Shown here: in pieces, positions 1 through 8,926 of the stretch
How positions within the stretch are numbered: the first letter of the stretch is position 1
Layout of the letters: each line of letters starts with the position of its first letter
NCBI GenBank assembly: GCA_036676455.1
Contig: JAKFCW010000021.1
Location: 62,001 to 126,000, forward strand
Direction of reading: 5' to 3'
DNA length: 64,000 nucleotides
Source of the DNA: UBA4093 sp036676455
Lineage (GTDB): Bacteria > Cyanobacteriota > Sericytochromatia > S15B-MN24 > UBA4093
Notes under the pieces: generated by a model
The model's input: the letters and a program-made list of their open reading frames with translations, nothing else
What the model was told of the DNA's origin: nothing
Databases searched by the model: none
Translations under genes and position numbers: made by a program

Positions 1-1
1 G

Positions 2-199
2 GAAGGCGCCCCGGCCCCCATCACCTCCGGCCAGCGCGCCGACCTGAAACTGGGCGTAGGCTACCGCGTGATGCCCACCCTCCGCGCGGAGCTGACCTTC
101 ACCAACCAGCTGTGGCGCCGCGGCGACTTCCGCGAGGACACCACCATCTGGGGCCTGGGCGTCACCTACCGTCCCGAGCGCACGGAGGAAGGGAAATGA
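2..199 (+). CDS. C-terminal end of an outer-membrane beta-barrel-like protein (partial)
   Basis: The reading frame is open from the window edge and ends in TGA at 197-199. The 65 visible residues alternate polar and hydrophobic positions (for example LKLGVGYRVMPTLRAELTFT), as in the last strands of outer-membrane barrels, and the tail TYRPERTEEGK follows the last strand. The stop overlaps the ATG of the TolC-like gene (ATGA), so the two are probably translated together. Its family cannot be named from this fragment. It could be a porin or a barrel that works with the efflux system downstream. Confidence 0.6.
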   Translation, partial: EGAPAPITSGQRADLKLGVGYRVMPTLRAELTFTNQLWRRGDFREDTTIWGLGVTYRPERTEEGK

Positions 200-1602
200 G
201 CCGGCGGATCCTCATCTCGGGCCTCACGGCCCTCAGTCTGAGCCCGCTCGGAGTCATGCTCGCCCCCGCCCTGCCAGCCGCGGCCCAGGTGGGCGATCGC
301 CTGACCTTCAGTGAGGCCCTTACGATCGCCGAGCGCAACGCGCCCACGGTCCGCTCCGCCCAGGCCGGCCTCGAAGGGGCCGAAGCCCGCGTCAGCGAGG
401 TCACGGGCGGCGCCTTCCCGCAGCTCAGCCTCAGCGCCAACGCCTTCAACTTCAACATGCTCGGCTCCGGCGCGAGCGCCGGCCTGGGCCTGGGCGGCTT
501 TGGGGGCATGGGCGGCCTCGGAGGCCTCGGGGGCCTCGGAGGCCTGAGCAGCCTGAGCATGATGGGCGGCGCGGGGGGAGGCAGCATCTCCACCCAGGTG
601 CAGCTCAGCGCCAACCAGGTCCTGTTCGACGCCTTCCGGACCCAGGACGGCCTCAAGATCGCCGACTCCACCCGGGATCTGGCCCGCCTCGAGATCGTCA
701 ACGCCAAGCGCCGCGCCCAGTTCGAGGCGGCCAACGCCTACCTGGGAGTGCTGCGCTCAGAGAGCCTGCTGGAGGTTTCCCGCGTGGCCCTCGTTCAGTC
801 CCGCGCCCACGTCGAGCAGGCGCAGCTGCGCGAGCGCAGCGGCGTCGGCACCCGCTTCGAGGTCCTGCAGGCGCAGACCCAGCTCGCCAACACCCAGGGG
901 CAGTTCTCGCAGGCGCAGAACCGCGTCGAGCTGGCCCGCCTCGCGCTCGGCACCGCCCTGGGCGTCTCGGCCATGAACGCGCAGCTGGATTCCAGCCTGC
1001 CCCTGCCCCAGGCGCAGGTGAGCGCCAGCAGCTACGAGTCGGCGATCGCCAACCGCCTGGAAGTCCTGCAGGTCGGCTTGAAGCATGAGATGGACGAGAC
1101 CGCCGTGACGCTGCAGAGCCGGGCCTACCTGCCCACCGTGGCGGGTATCGGCATGCTCTCGTACCAGCCGGGCTCGACGAGCTACTACCTCCTGGGCGCC
1201 TCGGTGAGCTGGACGCTGTTGAACGGCAACCAGACCGAGGCCAAGATCGCGCAGGCCAAGTCCGAGGTGGCCAAGGACCAGGCCCAGCTGGAGTCGGTGC
1301 GCCGCCAGGTGGCCCTCGACATCCAGAACGCCCTCTCGGCGCGCTCCGAGGCCGTCGACCGGGTGGCGATCGCCCAGCAGGGCGTCGCTGCTGCGGCGGA
1401 AGGCTACCGTCTCGCCCAGGTCCGGTTCCAGGCCGGCATGGGCACCGGGCTCGAAGTAATCGACGCCCAGACCTCCCTTGCCCAGGCGCAGAGTAATCTC
1501 GTCCAGGCTCAGTATGATGTTCAAGCCGCGGAGTTGCGGGTGACTCAGGCCCTCGGTCTGGAGCTCCAAACCGTGTTAGCCAAGAAAGGAAGCGAGTCGT
1601 GA
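196..1602 (+). CDS. TolC-family outer-membrane efflux protein
   Basis: This 468-residue protein is the outer-membrane channel of a tripartite efflux pump. The ATG at 196 overlaps the preceding stop and begins a Sec signal peptide ending near LPAAAQ. After it, LTFSEALTIAERNAPTVRSA is the typical TolC-family helix start, and the second half repeats the pattern (QAGMGTGLEVIDAQTSLAQA). Long Ala/Gln-rich helices predict the periplasmic coiled-coil barrel. Oddly, residues about 95-140 hold a Gly/Leu/Met-rich insertion with GGLGGLGGLGG encoded by near-identical 9-base units. The gene overlaps the adaptor gene by GTGA. The substrate is unknown. Confidence 0.9.
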   Translation: MSRRILISGLTALSLSPLGVMLAPALPAAAQVGDRLTFSEALTIAERNAPTVRSAQAGLEGAEARVSEVTGGAFPQLSLSANAFNFNMLGSGASAGLGLGGFGGMGGLGGLGGLGGLSSLSMMGGAGGGSISTQVQLSANQVLFDAFRTQDGLKIADSTRDLARLEIVNAKRRAQFEAANAYLGVLRSESLLEVSRVALVQSRAHVEQAQLRERSGVGTRFEVLQAQTQLANTQGQFSQAQNRVELARLALGTALGVSAMNAQLDSSLPLPQAQVSASSYESAIANRLEVLQVGLKHEMDETAVTLQSRAYLPTVAGIGMLSYQPGSTSYYLLGASVSWTLLNGNQTEAKIAQAKSEVAKDQAQLESVRRQVALDIQNALSARSEAVDRVAIAQQGVAAAAEGYRLAQVRFQAGMGTGLEVIDAQTSLAQAQSNLVQAQYDVQAAELRVTQALGLELQTVLAKKGSES

Positions 1603-2672
1603 AGCGTGTCGCTTGGGGTCTCGTCCCGATGCTGGTGATCGGCATGGCCGGTTGCCAGAAGGGAGAACCCAAAAATACGGACGCCCCCAAGGCGCAGGGG
1701 CAGGGCATCTCCGTCGCCGTCGCAACGGCCGAGCAGGGTGAGATCGCCCGCCCGCTGGTGGTAGAGGGCACCGTGGCCGCCCGCTCCGAGGTCAAGATCC
1801 TGCCCAAGATGACCGGGCGCCTGCTCGAGGTCCTCGTGGACGAAGGCTCCGCCGTCAAGGCGGGCCAGAAGCTCGCCATGATCGAGAGCCCCGAGCTGGA
1901 GTGGCAGATGCAGCAGCAGAAGGCCTCCTTGCTGACCGCCCAGGCGAACCTCTCGAACGCCCAGAGCAACCTGGACCGCATGCGCATGCTGGTCGACCAG
2001 GGCGCGGTCTCGCAGCAGCAGTACGAGGGAGCCCTGACGCAGCTCAAGGTCTCCGAGGCCCAGGTCAAGCAGATCAAGGCCGCCATCCGGCTGATCGAGA
2101 CCCAGAGCTCCAACGCCACGATCACGTCGCCCATCACGGGCATCGTGATCGACCGCTCCGCCGAGATCGGCGTCATGGCCATGCCCTCCAGCCCCCTGTT
2201 CACCATCGCCGAGGCCGGCCCGCTGGAAGTCCAGGTCAACGTCCCCGAGCAGGAGATGGCCCACCTCAAGGTCGGAGCCAGCGTCAAGGTCGCCTCCGCG
2301 GCCTTCCCCGGCGAGACCTTCGCCGGCAAGATCCGCGAGGTCAGCCCCTCGGTCGATCCGCAGACCCGCCAGATCAAGGCCAAGATCGACCTCGGCAAGG
2401 GCGGCCCCCTCAAGGTCGGCATGTTCGTCAGCGGCACCATCCAGACCCAGAGCCGCAAGAGCCTGCTCGTGCCCACCGCCGCGATCCAGAACGACGGCAT
2501 CCAGGCGTTCGTCTACCTCGAGGAGAGCGGCAAGGCCAAGCGCGTCGACGTCCAGACCGGCATCCGCAACGGCGCGCAGGTCGAGGTCCTCGAAGGGCTC
2601 AGCGTCGGAGCGCCGATCGTGATCGAGGGGGGCGCCTTCCTGAAGGATGGCTCCGCCATCGTGCGGAGATAA
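1599..2672 (+). CDS. RND efflux periplasmic adaptor (membrane fusion) lipoprotein
   Basis: This 357-residue protein links the inner-membrane RND pump to the TolC-like channel. It starts at GTG 1599, overlapping the tolC-like stop. A short hydrophobic leader ends in the lipobox MAGC, so it should be lipid-anchored. The first half has the lipoyl/barrel-sandwich motif (VEGTVAARSEVKILPKMTGR and LVDEGSAVKAGQKLAMIE), then an alpha-hairpin rich in Gln, then a second lipoyl half (ITSPITGIVIDRSAEIGVM) and a beta-barrel domain with KVGMFVSGTI. This domain order and length are standard for the HlyD/AcrA-like family. The RND pump gene follows after 7 bases. Confidence 0.92.
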   Translation: MKRVAWGLVPMLVIGMAGCQKGEPKNTDAPKAQGQGISVAVATAEQGEIARPLVVEGTVAARSEVKILPKMTGRLLEVLVDEGSAVKAGQKLAMIESPELEWQMQQQKASLLTAQANLSNAQSNLDRMRMLVDQGAVSQQQYEGALTQLKVSEAQVKQIKAAIRLIETQSSNATITSPITGIVIDRSAEIGVMAMPSSPLFTIAEAGPLEVQVNVPEQEMAHLKVGASVKVASAAFPGETFAGKIREVSPSVDPQTRQIKAKIDLGKGGPLKVGMFVSGTIQTQSRKSLLVPTAAIQNDGIQAFVYLEESGKAKRVDVQTGIRNGAQVEVLEGLSVGAPIVIEGGAFLKDGSAIVRR

Positions 2673-2679
2673 TGAGACG

Positions 2680-5600
2680 ATGAACTTCTCCGAACTCTTC
2701 ATTCGCCGGCCCGTCACCACCACCATGCTGATGACCCTCCTGGTCATCCTGGGGATGATGGGCTTCAGCAAGCTCCCCATGGACCTCTTCCCCGACGTGG
2801 ACTTCCCGGTGGTCGTGGTCTCCACGGTCTACCCGGGCGCGGCCCCCGCCGAGGTCGAGGAGCTGCTGTCGAAGCCGATCGAGGAGGCCATCTCCTCGAT
2901 CAACGGCCTCGACACGATCCACTCCTACTCCAACGAGGGAGTCTCGACCGTCGTCGCGCAGTTCGACCTGGAGATCGACAACAAGGTCGCCTCGCAGGAC
3001 GTCCGCGAGAAGGTCTCGATGATCCGCGGCAAGCTGCCCGAGGGCATCATCGAGCCGAGCATCCTCCTGTTCGACCCGGCCAGCGCCCCCATCGCGGCCT
3101 TCGCCATCAACGGCCCCCAGACCCCCATGGAACTCACCGACTACGTCGAGGACGTGCTCAAGCCCAAGCTCGAGCGCATCAACGGCGTCGGCTCGGTCGA
3201 TCTCCTGGGATCGCGGGTCCGCGAGATCCACATCGACCTCGACCCGACCCGCCTCAAGACCTACGGGCTCTCCGTGGCGGGCCTCTACCAGACCCTAAAG
3301 GCCGACGGCATGAACCTGCCCGGCGGCCGCATTACCGAGCACGGCCAGGAGCTGTCGCTGCGCGCCATGGGCAAGTTCCAGACCGTCTCCGACATCTCCA
3401 GCTTCCAGGTTGCCACTCCCTCTGGCGCGCGCGTGCGCATCGGCGACCTCGGCAAGGTCTGGCAGTCGATCGAGGATCCCCGCTCCCTGGGCTTCGTGAA
3501 CAACCAGCCCGCGGTCATGTTCAACATCTTCAAGCAGTCCGGGGCGAACACCGTCGCGGTGGTCGACGAGATCAAGAAGGAATTCAAGAAGCTCGAGGCC
3601 ACCCTGCCCGCCGGCGCGTCCTTCACCACCGTCCAGGACTCGTCCAAGTTCATCAAGGAATCCAACCACTCGGTCTGGGAACACCTGATCATCGGCGGCT
3701 TGCTGGCGGTCGCGATCCTCTTCGCCTTCCTGCGGAACTGGCGCGCCACCCTGATCGGCGGCATGGCCATCCCCATCTCGCTGGTCGCCACGTTCTGGGC
3801 GATGCAGTTCATGGGCTTCTCGTTCAACATGCTCACCACCCTGGCCCTGACCCTGGTGGTCGGCATCGTGGTCGATGACGCGGTCGTCGACCTCGAGAAC
3901 ATCTACCGCCACATGGAAAAGGGCGAGCCGCCCCTGCGCGCCGCCATCAACGCCACCGGCGAGATCCAGCTGGCGGTCACCGCCTGTACCCTCACGATCG
4001 TGGCGGTCTTCGTGCCCGTCGCCTTCATGACGGGCATGATCGGCCAGTTCTTCAAGCAATTCGGCCTCACGGTCGCGTTCGCAGTCCTCTTCTCCCTGCT
4101 GGTCGCCCGGACCATCACCCCGATGATCTCGGCGCGCTTCCTCAAGGTCTCCAAGGGCAAGGGCGGCATGAGCGCGGACGCCGAGCACTCCTTCCCGCTC
4201 GCCAAGCCGTACCGCAAGGTCCTGGAGTGGTCGCTGAAGAACCGCTGGAAGGTCATGGGCATCGCCACCGCCTCCTTCGTCTTCGGCATGGCCCTGGTCC
4301 CCTTCATCCCCAAGACCTTCATGACGTCGGCTGACCGCGGGGAATTCCACCTCAAGGTGCAGCTGCCCAAGGGCGCGACCCTGGAGGAGACCGGAGCGAT
4401 GTCCAAGCGCGTCGTCGACGTGATCAAGCAGCACCCCGAGGTGGAGAACGTCTTCACCACCATCGGCGGCCGCGAGGAGATCGACTTCGCCTCCCTGGGC
4501 ATCATCCTCGTGGACAAGGCCAAGCGCAACATCAAGGACACCGAGCTGGCCGAGAAGATCCGCAACGAGGTCGGGGCCATCCCCGGCATCCGCGCCAAGG
4601 TCATGATCTCCGGCATGATCGGCGGCGCCAGCGAGATGAACACGCCCATCAACATCTCGCTGCGCGGCAGCGACCTCGAGGAGCTGCGCGTCTACGGAGA
4701 GAAGATGGCCGACCTGCTGCGCAGCCGGTCCGACCTCTTCGCCGACGTCGACACCTCGCTCGCTCTCAACCGTCCCGAGGTCCAGCTCCAGATCGACCGC
4801 GCCCGCGCGGCGGCCGAGGGAGTCTCCTCCGCCAATCTGGCCAACACCCTGCGCATCGCCACCACCGGCGAGGTCGTGGGCACCATGATCCAGGGAGATG
4901 ACGAGCTGGACATCCGCCTGCAGGTCGCTCCCGACTCCCGCCAGAGCCTGACGTCGGTCAAGGCCCTCTCCGTGCCCGGCAACCGCGGCCTGGTCCCGGT
5001 CTCGGCCGTGGTCACCGAGCAGGTCGGCTCCGGCGTCTCGAGCATCCGGCGCGAGGACCGCGAGCGCGTGGTGAACGTGCTCTCCAACCTCATGCCCGGC
5101 GCCTCGACCGGCGAAGCCTTCGGCGTCGTCGAGAAGCTCAAGAAGGAACTCGCCCTGCCCGACAGCATCGAGTTCGTCCAGGGCGGCGAGGCCGAGCAGA
5201 TGCAGGAGGCCTTCACGGGTCTCCTGCAAGCCCTGGGGCTGGCCATCGTCTTCGTCTACATCATCCTGGCGGTCCAGTTCGAGAGCTTCATCCACCCGTT
5301 CACCATCATGTTCTCGCTGCCCCTGTCCATCGCCGGCGCGTTCCTCGCGCTGCTGCTGACCCAGTCGGAACTTGGCATGATGGCCATGATCGGCGTGATC
5401 ATGCTGATGGGTATCGTCACCAAGAACGCCATCTTGGTGGTCGACTTCACCCTCCAGTTGAAAGATCAGGGCTACGGCACCCTGGAAGCCCTGCTCGAGG
5501 CCGCTCCGGTCCGACTGCGGCCGATCCTCATGACCACCGCCGCGATGGTCATGGGCATGCTGCCGATGGCGGCGGGCATCGGCGCGGGCGCCGAGTTCCG

Positions 5601-5784
5601 CTACCCCATGGCCGTGGTCGTGGTCGGAGGTCTCATCACCTCGACCCTGCTCACGCTGATCGTGGTTCCGGTGGGCTTCTCGCTCATGGACGACTTCCAG
5701 ACCTGGTACCGCAGGAAGTTCTTCCACAGCGAAGGCCCCAAGACCCGCACCGCGCAGGTCGAAGCCGTCGAAGCCTCGGCCTAG
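2680..5784 (+). CDS. RND family efflux permease (AcrB/HAE-like)
   Basis: This 1034-residue inner-membrane pump exports substrate with proton influx. I chose ATG 2680 (NFSELFIRRPVTTTML) because family members begin with this FIRRPV motif just before TM1, and GGAG lies upstream. The family pattern is complete: TM1, a large periplasmic loop, TM2-6 with the proton-relay pair in VVGIVVDDAVVDLENIYRH, a second periplasmic loop and TM7-12 ending in GGLITSTLLTLIVVP. VDLENIYRH resembles hydrophobe/amphiphile exporters more than metal exporters. It is the last gene of the operon and is followed by a strong terminator. The substrate is not evident. Confidence 0.95.
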   Translation: MNFSELFIRRPVTTTMLMTLLVILGMMGFSKLPMDLFPDVDFPVVVVSTVYPGAAPAEVEELLSKPIEEAISSINGLDTIHSYSNEGVSTVVAQFDLEIDNKVASQDVREKVSMIRGKLPEGIIEPSILLFDPASAPIAAFAINGPQTPMELTDYVEDVLKPKLERINGVGSVDLLGSRVREIHIDLDPTRLKTYGLSVAGLYQTLKADGMNLPGGRITEHGQELSLRAMGKFQTVSDISSFQVATPSGARVRIGDLGKVWQSIEDPRSLGFVNNQPAVMFNIFKQSGANTVAVVDEIKKEFKKLEATLPAGASFTTVQDSSKFIKESNHSVWEHLIIGGLLAVAILFAFLRNWRATLIGGMAIPISLVATFWAMQFMGFSFNMLTTLALTLVVGIVVDDAVVDLENIYRHMEKGEPPLRAAINATGEIQLAVTACTLTIVAVFVPVAFMTGMIGQFFKQFGLTVAFAVLFSLLVARTITPMISARFLKVSKGKGGMSADAEHSFPLAKPYRKVLEWSLKNRWKVMGIATASFVFGMALVPFIPKTFMTSADRGEFHLKVQLPKGATLEETGAMSKRVVDVIKQHPEVENVFTTIGGREEIDFASLGIILVDKAKRNIKDTELAEKIRNEVGAIPGIRAKVMISGMIGGASEMNTPINISLRGSDLEELRVYGEKMADLLRSRSDLFADVDTSLALNRPEVQLQIDRARAAAEGVSSANLANTLRIATTGEVVGTMIQGDDELDIRLQVAPDSRQSLTSVKALSVPGNRGLVPVSAVVTEQVGSGVSSIRREDRERVVNVLSNLMPGASTGEAFGVVEKLKKELALPDSIEFVQGGEAEQMQEAFTGLLQALGLAIVFVYIILAVQFESFIHPFTIMFSLPLSIAGAFLALLLTQSELGMMAMIGVIMLMGIVTKNAILVVDFTLQLKDQGYGTLEALLEAAPVRLRPILMTTAAMVMGMLPMAAGIGAGAEFRYPMAVVVVGGLITSTLLTLIVVPVGFSLMDDFQTWYRRKFFHSEGPKTRTAQVEAVEASA

Positions 5785-5798
5785 TCGGAAACCCATCA

Positions 5799-5836
5799 AC
5801 GGGGCTGTCTCACACGCGTGAGGCAGCCCCGTTTTC
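5799..5836 (+). terminator. Rho-independent terminator after the efflux operon
   Basis: ACGGGGCTG (5799-5807) pairs with CAGCCCCGT (5824-5832), and inside it CTCAC pairs with GTGAG. The stem is followed by TTTTCTTTC. It sits 14 bases after the RND stop codon. Confidence 0.9.
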
Positions 5837-5840
5837 TTTC

Positions 5841-5896
5841 GTCACTCCCGATTTCCCCGTCACTCCCCCATTTCCCCGTCACTCCCCCATTTCCCC
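5841..5896. repeat. Short tandem repeat, 19-base unit
   Basis: Two identical copies of GTCACTCCCCCATTTCCCC (5859-5877 and 5878-5896) are preceded by an 18-base variant copy at 5841-5858. The repeat leads directly into the palindromic element at 5897-5950, whose first bases GTCACTCCC match the unit start. It probably arose by duplication of the element end. Confidence 0.85.
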
Positions 5897-5950
5897 GTCA
5901 CTCCCGCGAAAGCGGGAGTCCAGTGGATTCCCGCCTGCGCGGGAATGACG
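5897..5950. repeat. Dispersed palindromic (REP/MITE-like) element, copy A
   Basis: The element begins GTCACTCCCGCG and ends CGCGGGAATGACG, so its termini are inverted repeats. It contains two internal hairpins, CCCGCGAAAGCGGG and CCCGCCTGCGCGGG. Related copies are at 33407, 37243, 40005 and 63222. This copy lies between the 3-prime ends of two convergent genes. Confidence 0.85.
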
Positions 5951-5960
5951 TCCAGGGCGT

Positions 5961-7583
5961 CTAGCGAATCGAGAGGTTCCAGGGGCGGTCGGCGGGCAGC
6001 GGATCGGCGGGCTTGAACTTGCCAAGCCTCAGGCCCACCGCCTCGTACTCGGCCGAAAGATAAGCCTTGCCGCCGACGAAGGGACCGAGGCCCATGCCGA
6101 TCCAGCCACCGACCTGCATGCGGCTGTCGTGGTACGACATCGCCCGGGTGAGCCCGAAGCGGTCTTTCGACGCGAAGATCTTGGGAAGCTCCTTCTCCAG
6201 CGACTCCTGACCCGCCCCCTTGAGCAAGTCGAGCTGGTGGGGCTTCAGCGAGTAGGTCAGCACCAGATCGTCCCAGGCCTGGCTCTTGGGCAGCAGGCCC
6301 TCAATCTGGGGCATCTGCTTCTTCAGGCCATCGACTTCCTTCAGCGCATCCTTGATGAGCAACTTCACCGAGTAATCGACTCCCTTGAGGCCCTCGGGAC
6401 CGTAGGTCACCGCGTAACGGTGGCCCGTGCCGAACTCCCGGTCGATGGAAGGGCCCCAGGCGCCGGCGCCGGCGTAGAGCGCACGGTCGGAGTTGAGCGC
6501 CACGGTGGTCTGCAAGTACTTGCCCCGGTCGAAGTCCAGCGTGCGCTCGATGCCGACGTCGAAGGCGCCGCCCACCCGGGCGCTGGGCGGGAAGAGGGCG
6601 TTGATGAGATCGGTGCCGACCCCGGCGCTCTTCTGCCAGCCCTGGGCCGCCAGCTCGTCGACCTTGATGATCTCCTTCTTGAGATCGAGGCCCATGCCAA
6701 AAGCATTGCCGCCAATACCCTTCACGCCGTCGCGGTTGAAGCCGACCCCGGCGCTGCCGGAGGCCCGACCGCCGACCCGGACGCCCTGGTAGAAAGAAGC
6801 CTGGCTGAGGTGCTTGCGGGCGAACTCCGAGGTGAGCTGCGAGGGGGCTTCAGGCCGCTTGGCCAGGGCCTTCTGACCCTTGAAGCGCTCGACGAGGCTC
6901 TCGATCAGGCCGGGACGCATCTCGGCGGCGGCCTCGCGGGCATCGGAAAAAATCTGACCCTTGAGCTGCTTGCCCAGGGAGAACATCTCTTCCTTGACCT
7001 TGGGGTTGACCTCGTAAACGAGCATCATCCGCTCCAGGGCCTTGGCCTCAGCGCCAGCCTGGGCGATCGCCCCCGCCTGGAGGTTGACCTGGCCTAGCGA
7101 GAAGCCCGCCGAAAGTCCTGCGCGCAGCTCGGCTGCGGCGCCCGCGCCCAGCTCGGTCGCGTAAACCAGCTCGAGCAGGCCCTTTGGGTTGCGGCGCAGG
7201 GTCGCCTCGGTCGAGGCATCCGCCAGCAGGGTCAGGCCGGGAAGCGGGGTGGGAAGCTGCGCGCCTGCGCGGACCTTGAGGCCGATGCCCTCGTACTTGC
7301 GACCATCCAGGCGCTGGGTGAGGCGCTTGAGCCAGTTGGGGCCCTGGTCGGCGATGTTCTGGGGCAGCGGGCTGCGGGTGAGGAAGTTGCCGAGATCCTT
7401 GCCCAACAGCAACTGGAGAACCGACTCGCCCTTCGAGGCGACCTCGGAGAGGGCCTTCTCGGACAGGGCCTTGCCGGCTTGACGCTGCACGGCGCCGGCG
7501 CCCGATTCGGCGGCCTGGCGCGCGAGCTTGCGGGCGGCCTCCTCCTGGAGCGTCTTGATGGCCTGTGCTGCGACGATCTGCAT
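5961..7583 (-). CDS. Large protein of unknown function, glycine-rich beta-type C-terminal half
   Basis: I do not recognise this 540-residue protein. The ATG at 7583 has GGAGGGG just upstream on the minus strand. Residues 1-60 are Ala/Gln/Glu-rich helix without a signal peptide (MQIVAAQAIKTLQEEAARKL). From about residue 95 it has alternating small and hydrophobic residues with many glycines (GIGLKVRAGAQL, LRAGLSAGFSLGQVNLQAGA, GGRASGSAGVGF, ALYAGAGAWG), a pattern seen in beta-barrels or beta-helices. Near the end MQVGGWIGMGLGPFVGGKAYL is again strand-like. It may be a barrel or porin-like protein exported by a non-Sec route, or a soluble beta protein. It diverges from the rluE-like gene, and a repeat element lies just past its stop. 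Confidence 0.8.
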   Translation of the reverse strand: MQIVAAQAIKTLQEEAARKLARQAAESGAGAVQRQAGKALSEKALSEVASKGESVLQLLLGKDLGNFLTRSPLPQNIADQGPNWLKRLTQRLDGRKYEGIGLKVRAGAQLPTPLPGLTLLADASTEATLRRNPKGLLELVYATELGAGAAAELRAGLSAGFSLGQVNLQAGAIAQAGAEAKALERMMLVYEVNPKVKEEMFSLGKQLKGQIFSDAREAAAEMRPGLIESLVERFKGQKALAKRPEAPSQLTSEFARKHLSQASFYQGVRVGGRASGSAGVGFNRDGVKGIGGNAFGMGLDLKKEIIKVDELAAQGWQKSAGVGTDLINALFPPSARVGGAFDVGIERTLDFDRGKYLQTTVALNSDRALYAGAGAWGPSIDREFGTGHRYAVTYGPEGLKGVDYSVKLLIKDALKEVDGLKKQMPQIEGLLPKSQAWDDLVLTYSLKPHQLDLLKGAGQESLEKELPKIFASKDRFGLTRAMSYHDSRMQVGGWIGMGLGPFVGGKAYLSAEYEAVGLRLGKFKPADPLPADRPWNLSIR

Positions 7584-7719
7584 ATCCCCTCCATCGACCT
7601 GACGGCTTCTTAACAGTATCGGCCGATCGGAAGGAGAGATTCTTATCTCAGGGTTAGAGGAGAGTAAAATTCAGCTCCGAGCCCGAAAGGGCTGGCTGAA
7701 GGGACGGCGATCGCCTAGC

Positions 7720-8331
7720 ATGGACCCCATGCGTTACCTGATGATCAACAAGCCCTACGGGGTCCAGTCCCAGTTCTCGGGAGACGATCCCGCCAAGACC
7801 CTGAAGGGCTACGTGCCGGTTCCCGACGTCTACCCGGTCGGAAGGCTCGATCAGGACTCCGAGGGCCTGCTGCTTTTGACCGACGACGGTCCCCTGGCGC
7901 ACCGGCTCACGGATCCCCGCTACGAGCACCCCAAGACCTACCTCGTGCAGGTCGAGCGCATCCCCGACGAGCAAGCCCTCTCGCGCCTGCGGCAGGGAGT
8001 GGAGATCCAAGGCGTGATGACCCGCCCCGCCGAGGTCCGGCTGCTGGACGTCGAGCCCGACCTGCCGGAGCGGCCCGTGCCGGTGCGCTTCCGCAAGAAC
8101 GTGCCGACCGCCTGGCTGGAGATTCGGCTGCGCGAGGGGCGCAACCGCCAGATCCGCCGCATGACCGCCGCGGTGGGCTACCCCACCCTGCGAATCTACC
8201 GCATGGCCTTGGGGCCGGTCTCGCTGGGCGACCTGCCTCCGGGGCAGTGGCGGGAGCTCGGCACCGACGAGGTCGCGGCGCTCAAAACGCTCGCGGGCAA
8301 GCCCCGGCGCGCTAGGCCTGGGGGGAAATGA
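7720..8331 (+). CDS. rluE: 23S rRNA pseudouridine synthase, RluE-like
   Basis: This 203-residue enzyme isomerises a uridine in 23S rRNA (U2457 in E. coli). It opens with MRYLMINKPYGVQSQFS, the stand-alone RsuA/RluE-type start without an S4 domain. VGRLDQDSEGLLLLT carries the catalytic Asp, and EGRNRQIRRMTAAVGYPTLRI is the conserved C-terminal signature. ATG 7720 and ATG 7729 are both possible starts, and 7729 would begin right at MRYLM. The last 20 bases overlap the 3-prime end of the convergent thioesterase gene. RluE fits better than RluB/RsuA because of its length and the SQFS motif. Confidence 0.9.
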   Translation: MDPMRYLMINKPYGVQSQFSGDDPAKTLKGYVPVPDVYPVGRLDQDSEGLLLLTDDGPLAHRLTDPRYEHPKTYLVQVERIPDEQALSRLRQGVEIQGVMTRPAEVRLLDVEPDLPERPVPVRFRKNVPTAWLEIRLREGRNRQIRRMTAAVGYPTLRIYRMALGPVSLGDLPPGQWRELGTDEVAALKTLAGKPRRARPGGK

Positions 8332-8794
8332 CGGCGTCGCCCTTGAACTCGGCGGGCCGGGTGGAATCCGGGGAGAGGCCCGCGTCGGCGATCGCCTTGC
8401 GCAGCGCGTCCGGCAGCGGAATCGGCCGGCCCTCGCGGTTCACCACCACGTGCGCCGTCCACCCCGAAGCAATCGTCGTTTCCGGATCGGAGCCGCGGGC
8501 GCCCCGCGTGACCTTGTAGGCGAAGCGCATGCTGCGGGTGCGGACCTCGTCCAGCCAAGTATGCACCACCAGCTCGTCGTCGTAGCGAGCAGGCGCGTGG
8601 TAGCGAACGTTGGCTTCCACCACCACCACGAAGGCGCCCGACGCCTCCATCGCGTTGTAGTCCACGCCCACCGCGCGCAGGAAGTCGCCTCGCCCGACCT
8701 CGAAGTAGACCAGGTAATTCGAGTGGTAGACCACCTGCTGGGCATCGGTCTCGGCGTAGCGGACCCGAAGGGGAGAGAGAATCGCGTTTGGCAT
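8312..8794 (-). CDS. Acyl-CoA thioesterase, YbgC/FadM-type hotdog protein
   Basis: This 160-residue cytoplasmic protein has the 4HBT hotdog fold that hydrolyses acyl-CoA thioesters. The motif VRYAETDAQQVVYHSNYLVYF near the N-terminus holds the catalytic Asp (ETDA) and the conserved YHSNYL. The centre (VVVVEANVRYHAPARYDDELVV) is also typical. The last 20 residues are poorly conserved and overlap the opposite-strand rluE-like gene. The substrate could be short or aromatic acyl-CoA and cannot be settled here. Confidence 0.88.
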   Translation of the reverse strand: MPNAILSPLRVRYAETDAQQVVYHSNYLVYFEVGRGDFLRAVGVDYNAMEASGAFVVVVEANVRYHAPARYDDELVVHTWLDEVRTRSMRFAYKVTRGARGSDPETTIASGWTAHVVVNREGRPIPLPDALRKAIADAGLSPDSTRPAEFKGDAVISPQA

Positions 8795-8926
8795 GCCGTC
8801 CTACCTTTCTGGCTCCATGCTCGCAGGACCGGCTGCGCGACGCAAGCCATCGGCAGGTAGTTTGACAAAAAGCCGCTCGCCCCTCAGGCTTATCGTGACG
8901 CTCAAGGATGATTTGGAGGTGCCTCG

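Noticed and set aside
698..2500. Long open frame (about 600 codons) on the minus strand opposite the tolC-like and adaptor genes
   Set aside because: It lies antisense to two well-supported genes, and its translation is low-complexity Arg/Pro/Gly/Ser with no family motif. Long antisense frames are expected at this GC content.
3295..5799. An 834-codon antisense frame opposite the RND gene
   Set aside because: The translation is dominated by Asp, His, Gly and Arg in the pattern expected from antisense of a GC-rich gene. No start signals or motifs support it.
5841..5950. CRISPR array
   Set aside because: The repeats are directly adjacent with no unique spacers and end in a palindromic REP-like element.
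8862..8890. Promoter TTGACA for the ferredoxin-NADP reductase gene
   Set aside because: The -35 match is perfect, but the hexamers at 16-18 bases downstream (such as CAGGCT) are poor -10 elements, so I did not list it as a feature.
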